From positions 1 to 7,234 of the forward strand of contig JAAYFA010000081.1 in the NCBI GenBank assembly GCA_012728445.1: DNA of 7,234 nucleotides, written 5' to 3'. The position numbers and the translations under genes were made by a program. Origin of the DNA: Clostridiales bacterium. GTDB taxonomy: Bacteria; Bacillota; Clostridia; Oscillospirales; Acutalibacteraceae. The notes beneath the pieces were generated by a model that had not been told where the DNA came from, did not search any database, and saw only the letters and a program-made list of their open reading frames with translations. Positions 1-3,872 of this stretch are shown here, one piece after another (the stretch's first letter is position 1; each line of letters starts with the position of its first letter).

Positions 1-147
1 ACAACCAACAACATTGAATTGGATAATGAGACCGGCGAAAGTTCCATGAGTGACGAAAGCGACACGAATGAGACGGCCCCGATAGCCGACACGAAAACGA
101 CAACAGCGATAGAAGCCACCGCCGAACAAGCCACTTCACAACCTTGA
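1..147 (+). CDS. C-terminal end of an unidentified protein (5' truncated)
   Basis: Frame 1 is open from the window edge for 48 codons and ends in a double stop (TGA at 145-147, then TAA). The other two forward frames are closed early by stops. The visible residues are low in complexity, rich in Thr, Glu, Asp, Ala and Ser, with a single Lys and a strongly negative net charge. This looks like a disordered acidic tail rather than a folded domain. There is no motif, membrane segment or repeat that would name the protein. No convincing hairpin terminator follows, so some transcription may run on into the infC leader. It is judged coding from frame openness and the tandem stops only, and the function is unknown. 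Confidence 0.6.
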   Translation, partial: TTNNIELDNETGESSMSDESDTNETAPIADTKTTTAIEATAEQATSQP

Positions 148-183
148 TAAAAACCATTTGCGCAACAGATTTTTCCGTATTTT

Positions 184-211
184 TGTCAACGCTCAAAAAA
201 TTTAGTTGACA
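184..211. repeat. Inverted repeat overlapping the infC -35 box
   Basis: TGTCAAC at 184-190 and its exact reverse complement GTTGACA at 205-211 are separated by 14 A/T-rich bases, so the centres of the half-sites lie 21 bp apart, about two helical turns. The right arm contains the -35 hexamer of the infC promoter. The geometry would suit a dimeric repressor, but a 7-bp arm that includes a consensus -35 can also arise by chance. No regulator gene is visible nearby. Confidence 0.4.
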
Positions 212-234
212 TTTCAGCTTTTCGCTGTTAAAAT
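206..234 (+). promoter_or_regulatory. Sigma-A-type promoter for infC-rpmI-rplT
   Basis: A perfect -35 hexamer TTGACA (206-211) is followed by a 17-bp spacer and the -10 hexamer TAAAAT (229-234). A TG dinucleotide at 226-227 gives an extended -10. The region just upstream is A/T-rich, which could act as an UP element. Transcription would start near 241, leaving a leader of about 180 nt before the infC start codon. It is the best promoter match in the window and fits a highly expressed translation operon. Confidence 0.85.
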
Positions 235-240
235 ACATCT

Positions 241-419
241 ACAACAAAGCAGAGCAGTCAAGGCAATTGCCTTTTGTTCTCACCTTCGGGGTTTCGTCTG
301 CCGCAAGGTCAATACTTTAAACGGGGTGTTTTGCCCCGGATGTGTTGATTTTGCGAGGACGGTTTTACGACTGCCCTCGCTTTGAATTTATCAGTAACCG
401 CATTGGGAGGTGCTTTCAC
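241..419 (+). promoter_or_regulatory. Structured 5' leader of the infC operon, candidate L20-type autoregulatory leader
   Basis: By hand, four local hairpins can be drawn. The first is 251-280: an outer 5-bp stem, an internal loop, and an inner arm AAGGC/GCCTT. The second is 282-309: ACCTT with AAGGT, continuing through a bulge as CGG with CCG. The third is 322-338: CGGGG with CCCCG. The fourth is 353-380: GCGAGG with CCTCGC. No gene-like frame with its own ribosome binding site is evident here. In Bacillus subtilis the infC-rpmI-rplT operon is known to be controlled by L20 through a structured leader and premature termination. Position and structure suggest the same class, but I did not confirm an L20-binding site by sequence, and the T-tract after the last hairpin is weak. 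Confidence 0.6.
353..389 (+). terminator. Possible leader attenuator hairpin
   Basis: GCGAGG (353-358) can pair with CCTCGC (375-380). One more C-G pair (360 with 373) is possible past a mismatch. The sequence TTTGAATTT follows at once, which is T-rich but interrupted. The location just upstream of infC is right for the attenuator of an L20-controlled leader. The poor U-tract makes intrinsic termination uncertain, and it may be only a leader hairpin. Confidence 0.35.
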
Positions 420-422
420 ATC
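405..422 (+). promoter_or_regulatory. Strong ribosome binding site with AUC start codon of infC
   Basis: GGGAGGTG at 405-412 is followed by a 7-nt spacer and then ATC at 420-422. The next codons give S-N-K-E-M-Q-I-N-E, which aligns with the N-terminus of Bacillus IF-3 (I-S-K-D-L-I-V-N-E, where the first codon is the AUU start). The nearest in-frame ATG at 435 is 22 nt from this site and would remove conserved N-terminal residues. The upstream in-frame GTG at 342 would add an unconserved segment running through the leader hairpin. Spacing and homology therefore both favour ATC as the start. Confidence 0.75.
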
Positions 423-938
423 AGCAATAAGGAAATGCAGATCAACGAGGCTATCCGTGATAAAGAGCTTAGGATTGTTACGGACGATGGCGAACAGCTG
501 GGGATTATGTCCTCCGCCGCAGCTTTAAAACTGGCGGAAGAAAAATCACTTGACCTGGTCAAAATCGCGCCTATGGCAAACCCGCCCGTCTGTAAAATCA
601 TGGACTACGGCAAATTCCGTTTTGAGCAATCTAAACGGGAAAAAGAAGCAAAGAAAAATCAGCGCGTGGTGGATATCAAGGAAATCAGACTTTCCCTTAA
701 GATCGACACCCACGACTTTGACACCAAGGTCGGTCACGCAAAGAAGTTCCTTGCTGCCGGCGACAAGGTCAAGGTTTCGATACGCTTCAGAGGCCGCGAG
801 ATGGCTCATCCGAATATCGGTCTGGCAAACATGGCCCGGTTTGCGGAAGCTTGCGCCGAACTTTCAACGGTTGAGAAACCCGCAAAACTTGAAGGCCGTC
901 AAATGCTGATGTTCCTGGCACCGCACGCTGTTAAATAA
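420..938 (+). CDS. infC: Translation initiation factor IF-3
   Basis: IF-3 binds the 30S subunit, prevents premature 50S joining and enforces start-codon and initiator-tRNA selection in the cytoplasm. From the ATC start the protein is 172 residues, the normal family size. The N-terminal domain covers about residues 1-75 and contains N-P-P-V-C-K-I-M-D-Y-G-K-F-R-F-E-Q, the IF-3 signature. A charged Lys/Glu-rich linker helix follows (about 72-82). The C-terminal domain runs from about 83 to 172 and includes I-R-F-R-G-R-E-M and the final L-A-P segment. It is the first gene of the operon, with rpmI 33 nt downstream and no terminator between. The non-AUG start is the form IF-3 itself discriminates against, so negative autoregulation is expected. 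Identity is certain. The only open point is the exact start, since an automated call could place it at GTG 342 or ATG 435. Confidence 0.97.
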   Translation: MSNKEMQINEAIRDKELRIVTDDGEQLGIMSSAAALKLAEEKSLDLVKIAPMANPPVCKIMDYGKFRFEQSKREKEAKKNQRVVDIKEIRLSLKIDTHDFDTKVGHAKKFLAAGDKVKVSIRFRGREMAHPNIGLANMARFAEACAELSTVEKPAKLEGRQMLMFLAPHAVK

Positions 939-971
939 GAATAACCAGAAAATCACAAGGAGGGGAAAACT

Positions 972-1169
972 ATGCCCAAAATTAAAACCCACAGCGGAGC
1001 GAAGAAACGCTTCAAACTTTCAAAAACCGGTAAAGCTATCCGTTCTCACGCTTATATGTCGCACATTCTCACCAAGAAGAGCACAAAGCGCAAGAGGAAT
1101 CTGCGTAAAACGACCGTCGCTGACGTTACCAACCAAAAGCAGATTAAGCGCTTAATTCCTTACAAATAG
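972..1169 (+). CDS. rpmI: 50S ribosomal protein L35 (bL35)
   Basis: This 65-residue, strongly basic protein starts M-P-K-I-K-T-H-S-G-A-K-K-R-F. It carries the L35 hallmark R-S-H-A-Y-M-S-H-I-L-T-K-K-S-T-K-R-K-R-N-L-R, complete from start to the conserved C-terminal P-Y-K. L35 is a small structural component of the large ribosomal subunit that contacts 23S rRNA. The ATG is preceded by a near-ideal ribosome binding site, AAGGAGG at 957-963, with an 8-nt spacer. It lies between infC and rplT in the universally common order, 38 nt from rplT, and is presumably co-transcribed from the promoter at 206-234. Nothing in it is truncated or unusual. Confidence 0.98.
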   Translation: MPKIKTHSGAKKRFKLSKTGKAIRSHAYMSHILTKKSTKRKRNLRKTTVADVTNQKQIKRLIPYK

Positions 1170-1207
1170 ACTCAAGCTAAAATGTTAATAAACGGAGGAA
1201 ATCTACC

Positions 1208-1564
1208 ATGGCTCGTGTAAAAGGTGCGATGATGACGCGCAAGAGAAGAAACAAAGTATTAAAGCTCGCAAAGGGCTATTACGGCTCTAAGAGCAAGCTT
1301 TTTAAAACCGCCAAGCAAGCTGTTATGAAATCCGGCCAATATGCCTATGTGGGGCGCAAGCAGAGAAAACGCGACTTCCGCCGGCTTTGGATTACACGTA
1401 TTTCCGCAGCTGCAAAAATGAACGGCATGAACTATTCAACCTTCATCAGCGGACTCAGGAAGGCTGAAATCAACCTCAACCGCAAAATGCTGTCTGAAAT
1501 TGCTATCGCTGATCCGTCGGCCTTCGCAGCGTTGGTTGAGCAGGTCAAAGCACAAACCGCATAA
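1208..1564 (+). CDS. rplT: 50S ribosomal protein L20 (bL20)
   Basis: The 118-residue product begins M-A-R-V-K-G-A-M-M-T-R-K-R-R-N-K-V-L-K-L-A-K-G-Y-Y-G. It contains the L20 signature region K-Q-R-K-R-D-F-R-R-L-W-I-T-R-I-S-A-A-A. The long basic N-terminal extension (residues 1-60) threads into 23S rRNA during early 50S assembly. The globular C-terminal domain (about 60-118) is the part known in other bacteria to bind the operon's own mRNA as a feedback repressor. Length matches the family. GGAGG at 1194-1198 sits 9 nt before the ATG. It is the last gene of the operon, followed by a hairpin terminator. Identity is clear. Autoregulation is inferred from the family and the leader upstream of infC. 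Confidence 0.98.
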   Translation: MARVKGAMMTRKRRNKVLKLAKGYYGSKSKLFKTAKQAVMKSGQYAYVGRKQRKRDFRRLWITRISAAAKMNGMNYSTFISGLRKAEINLNRKMLSEIAIADPSAFAALVEQVKAQTA

Positions 1565-1620
1565 AACAAGTTCAGCCCCAAAGGCATCGTGCTTGAGGCA
1601 TGTTGAATTTAGTTGTTCCC

Positions 1621-1664
1621 TAAGGGCAGCCTTAACAGTCCGCCCTTATTATTTATTTGTTTAT
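1621..1664 (+). terminator. Rho-independent terminator after rplT
   Basis: TAAGGGC (1621-1627) pairs perfectly with GCCCTTA (1642-1648), leaving a 14-nt loop. A long T-rich tract built of TTTA-like units follows to about 1664. It lies 57 nt after the rplT stop and ahead of the next transcription unit, so it is the expected end of the infC operon. The U-tract is broken by A and G, so efficiency is uncertain. Confidence 0.75.
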
Positions 1665-1674
1665 TTATAATAGG

Positions 1675-1703
1675 TTGATTTTTGTCGAATAATGAATTAA
1701 TAT
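1675..1703 (+). promoter_or_regulatory. Candidate promoter for the methyltransferase-dprA unit
   Basis: TTGATT (1675-1680) and TAATAT (1698-1703) are 17 bp apart, each matching four of six consensus positions. The pair lies just beyond the rplT terminator and about 100 nt before the methyltransferase ATG. The match is only moderate and the stretch is A/T-rich, where chance matches are common. Another -10-like TATTAT at 1768-1773 lacks a -35 at proper spacing. A promoter somewhere in 1665-1790 is expected from the terminator and gene layout. Confidence 0.4.
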
Positions 1704-1801
1704 GTGGTAAGATACCGTTTGCGGATAAAAATCTATTACCCAACAAGTTTTGCTTGAGTTCTCAATGTATTATCATCCGGATTGGTACGAAGGATTGATT
1801 T

Positions 1802-2590
1802 ATGGAAAAGATAATCAGCCGTTCAAATGAAAAAATAAAAGCAGCGGCCTTCCTTGGCACAAGCGCGAAAGCGCGGCGTGAAACGGGACTTTTTCTGCTT
1901 GAAGGAGCACGACTGTGTGCGGATGCAGCCACGAGCGGCACCCGGATTGTACAGGCTTTTTTGACGGCACCGGCGATGGAAAAATACGCCAATTATGTCG
2001 AACCAATTATAAAAAATGCCCGGGAATGTTACGAAATCACCCCGGAAGTCGGCAATCGGCTAACGGATACTTTGTCGTCGCAAGGGGTGTTCTGCGTTTG
2101 TTGGATGCCTGAAAGCACAGCAGACATCAATAAAGTAGACCTGAACGGCCGCTATGTCGCGCTGGAAAACATACAAGACCCTTCTAATTTAGGCACCGTG
2201 TGCAGAACGGCCGAAGCGCTGGGGCTCAGCGGCCTTGTCGTCAGCGGCGGGTGTGACATCTATAATCCGAAAGCACTGCGCGCAGCGATGGGCGCCTCGC
2301 TCAGACTGCCCGTTATTGAAACCGAAAATTTGCCGGAATGGTTGATGTCCGCCGCTCGGCAAGGCATGCTGACCGTCGCTTCAACCGTGAGCGGTGAGGG
2401 TGCCGGCGGTACCGAAATACTCAAAACCGGCGGCGGGATCATTTGTGTCATCGGCAACGAAGGTGCCGGTGTTTCCGAGGAAACGCTGGATGCCTGTGCC
2501 GAAAGGGTAGCCATCCCGATGAAAGGCAAAGCGGAATCGTTAAACGCTTCCGCCTGTGCGGCAATAATCATGTGGGAGCTTATGGGATGA
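1802..2590 (+). CDS. SpoU/TrmH-family RNA 2'-O-ribose methyltransferase
   Basis: The 262-residue protein has the two-part layout of this family. An N-terminal substrate-binding domain (about 1-100) contains R-R-E-T-G-L-F-L-L-E-G, which resembles the R-x-x-x-x-F-x-x-E-G stretch typical of these enzymes. A SPOUT methyltransferase domain with a C-terminal knot follows (about 115-262). All three motifs are visible. Motif 1 is N123-I-Q-D-P-S-N-L-G with R135, motif 2 is I-G-N-E-G-A-G (217-223), and motif 3 is I-P-M-K-G-K-A-E-S-L-N-A-S (238-250). The family transfers a methyl group from S-adenosylmethionine to a ribose 2'-OH in rRNA or tRNA. The two-domain form suggests a 23S rRNA target, as for RlmB or B. 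subtilis YsgA/RlmP, but the nucleotide cannot be told from sequence. GAAGGA (1789-1794) lies 7 nt before the ATG. The stop overlaps the dprA start by ATGA. Confidence 0.93.
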   Translation: MEKIISRSNEKIKAAAFLGTSAKARRETGLFLLEGARLCADAATSGTRIVQAFLTAPAMEKYANYVEPIIKNARECYEITPEVGNRLTDTLSSQGVFCVCWMPESTADINKVDLNGRYVALENIQDPSNLGTVCRTAEALGLSGLVVSGGCDIYNPKALRAAMGASLRLPVIETENLPEWLMSAARQGMLTVASTVSGEGAGGTEILKTGGGIICVIGNEGAGVSEETLDACAERVAIPMKGKAESLNASACAAIIMWELMG

Positions 2591-3834
2591 ACAAAGAACT
2601 TCGCGCCTATTGGATTTGGCTCCAAGCGGGGCTTGGTATACAAGGTAGAACTGCGGTTGTTGCGGCTTTTAACTCTCCAAAAGAGATGTTTGATGCCGGA
2701 CCGACCGAGTGGCGGCTTTCGGGCGCCGTGACAAACAGGCAAATTCAACGTCTTGAAACTTATACACTCGAAGAAGCAAACATCATTGTGCGGCAATGCG
2801 ATCAAAACGGTTGGCAAATAGTCACCCCCGATTGTGCGGACTATCCGCCGCTGTTGCTGAAGCTGAACAATTTCCCTACCGTGCTTTACACTTGGGGCGA
2901 ACTGGGTTGTTTGAAGGATAAAATCAGCATTGCGGTCGTGGGTACGCGCGCCGCGTCGCACTACAGTGTGGATGTTTCAGGCCGATTAAGCGCTTCCCTT
3001 TCTCGCTCGGGTGCGGTGGTGGTCAGCGGCGGCGCACTTGGTGTTGACAGTGCGGCCCATACCGGCGCTCTGTTCGCCGGTGGAAAAACCGTCGCAGTGC
3101 TCGGCTGTGGGCTTGCCGCAAAGTACCTCATGGGCAACTTAGCCTTGCGCACACAAATCGCCCAAAACGGCGCCGTCATCAGCGAATATCCGCCGGACAC
3201 GCCGGCTATCGGGCAGAACTTTCCGATTAGAAACCGTCTGATCTCGGGCTTAAGCTATGGCACGGTTGTCATTGAGGCGGGGGAAAGAAGCGGGTCACTG
3301 ATTACCGCGGGCTATGCCCTTGAACAAGGGCGGGATATTTTCGCCGTGCCGGGCGACATCATCAACTCCTCCTACACGGGGACAAACAAGCTCATAAGAG
3401 ACGGTGCAAAACCGGTGTTTTCGGCAGCGGACGTGCTGGAAGAATATGCTTTCCGTTACCCCGAGGCGTTGAACTTTGATGCGCTTGAAACGTCACTCTC
3501 CGACATTCCGCCAAAACCGGGTGGTTTTGGAAACGCAAAACCCATACCATTAAACAAGGCGGCGGCTCAGCCGTTAATGCCCCCGCCAAAAGCCGATATG
3601 GCTGATTTTTTACGTCGAAAAGCCCCTTTCGTAAAGGTAAGACGACCTTTACCCGAAAGTTTGGACGAAAGCACCCGCGAGGTTTATGCGAAGATTGTAA
3701 ACGAACCGATACACATTGACGACATTGTCCGCGCGGTAAAACTGGAGCCCGCAAATGTCATCACAGCGCTCACAGAACTAGAAGTTTATGGCTTCATTGA
3801 GTTGACGTCAGGCAAAAGATATGTTTTAATCTAG
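2587..3834 (+). CDS. dprA: DNA processing protein DprA (Smf), ssDNA-binding RecA loader
   Basis: DprA binds incoming single-stranded DNA and loads RecA during natural transformation. It is also widespread in bacteria not known to be competent. The ATG at 2587 gives 415 residues, overlaps the methyltransferase stop (ATGA), and has GGGAG at 2574-2578 with an 8-nt spacer. The frame is open upstream, but those 48 codons encode a Cys/Arg-rich stretch unlike DprA, so they are excluded. An N-terminal helical domain (about 1-75) precedes the Rossmann-like core (about 80-290). The core has V-V-G-T-R (117-121), S-G-G-A-L-G-V-D-S-A-A-H (147-158), F-P-I-R-N-R-L-I-S-G-L-S (212-223), E-A-G-E-R-S-G-S-L-I-T-A (230-241) and F-A-V-P-G (252-256). 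A Pro/Lys-rich linker of about 65 residues leads to a winged-helix-like C-terminal domain (about 357-415). The usual Y-P-x-E-N stretch reads K-Y-L-M-G-N here (179-184), a small deviation. Confidence 0.96.
   Translation: MNKELRAYWIWLQAGLGIQGRTAVVAAFNSPKEMFDAGPTEWRLSGAVTNRQIQRLETYTLEEANIIVRQCDQNGWQIVTPDCADYPPLLLKLNNFPTVLYTWGELGCLKDKISIAVVGTRAASHYSVDVSGRLSASLSRSGAVVVSGGALGVDSAAHTGALFAGGKTVAVLGCGLAAKYLMGNLALRTQIAQNGAVISEYPPDTPAIGQNFPIRNRLISGLSYGTVVIEAGERSGSLITAGYALEQGRDIFAVPGDIINSSYTGTNKLIRDGAKPVFSAADVLEEYAFRYPEALNFDALETSLSDIPPKPGGFGNAKPIPLNKAAAQPLMPPPKADMADFLRRKAPFVKVRRPLPESLDESTREVYAKIVNEPIHIDDIVRAVKLEPANVITALTELEVYGFIELTSGKRYVLI
3511..3530. repeat. Perfect 8-bp inverted repeat in the dprA linker
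   Basis: CCAAAACC (3511-3518) and GGTTTTGG (3523-3530) form an exact 8-bp stem around the 4-nt loop GGGT. It encodes the P-K-P-G-G-F-G part of the interdomain linker. No T-tract follows on either strand, so it does not look like a terminator. Confidence 0.7.
3626..3659. repeat. 13-bp interrupted inverted repeat in the dprA linker
   Basis: TAAAGGT (3632-3638) pairs with ACCTTTA (3645-3651) around a 6-nt loop. The stem continues outward as CTTTCG (3626-3631) with CGAAAG (3654-3659) after a 2-nt CC bulge. That is 13 base pairs in 34 nt, inside coding sequence just before the C-terminal domain. It is the longest local inverted repeat I found in the window. Confidence 0.7.
3802..3830 (+). promoter_or_regulatory. 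Internal sigma-A-type promoter for topA within the end of dprA
   Basis: TTGACG (3802-3807) and TTTAAT (3825-3830) each match five of six consensus positions and are separated by exactly 17 bp. They lie within the last codons of dprA, and the predicted start near 3837 gives topA a leader of about 36 nt. This would let topA, and trmFO behind it, be transcribed independently of the methyltransferase and dprA. It is inferred from sequence match alone. Confidence 0.6.
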
Positions 3835-3847
3835 ATGTTAGATTTTA

Positions 3848-3866
3848 TATAGGAGATGTATAGGAG
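3848..3866 (+). promoter_or_regulatory. Duplicated ribosome binding site before topA
   Basis: The octamer TATAGGAG occurs at 3848-3855 and again at 3859-3866, an 11-bp period. The second copy is 6 nt before the topA ATG and is the functional-looking site. The first copy abuts an out-of-frame ATG at 3856, with no room for initiation there. The duplication may be chance or may act as a standby site. Confidence 0.5.
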
Positions 3867-3872
3867 TACAAA

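Noticed and set aside
158..180. TTGCGCAA palindrome followed by T-runs as a terminator of the upstream gene
   Set aside because: The 8-bp palindrome leaves no room for a normal hairpin loop and has only a short stem, so it is not credible as an intrinsic terminator.
342..419. An N-terminal extension of IF-3 starting at GTG 342
   Set aside because: It has no ribosome binding site, its sequence is unlike any IF-3 N-terminus, and it runs through leader hairpins. The site at 405-412 fits ATC 420 instead.
550..909. Alternative + frame of 119 codons inside infC
   Set aside because: It overlaps conserved IF-3 sequence in another frame, has no ribosome binding site and shows no protein-family features.
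1571..1607. Weak inverted and direct repeats just after rplT (TTCA/TGAA, and two GGCAT-containing segments)
   Set aside because: Pairing is short and interrupted. The strong terminator hairpin at 1621-1648 explains the region better.
2443..2586. A 48-residue longer DprA beginning at ATG 2443
   Set aside because: This stretch lies within the end of the methyltransferase coding sequence, encodes a Cys/Arg-rich segment not found in DprA, and ATG 2587 has a proper ribosome binding site and a typical ATGA overlap.
2260..2961. Long minus-strand open frame across the methyltransferase/dprA junction
   Set aside because: It is antisense to two well-supported genes, has no recognisable domain and no convincing start signal. 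It is explained by base composition of the opposite strand.
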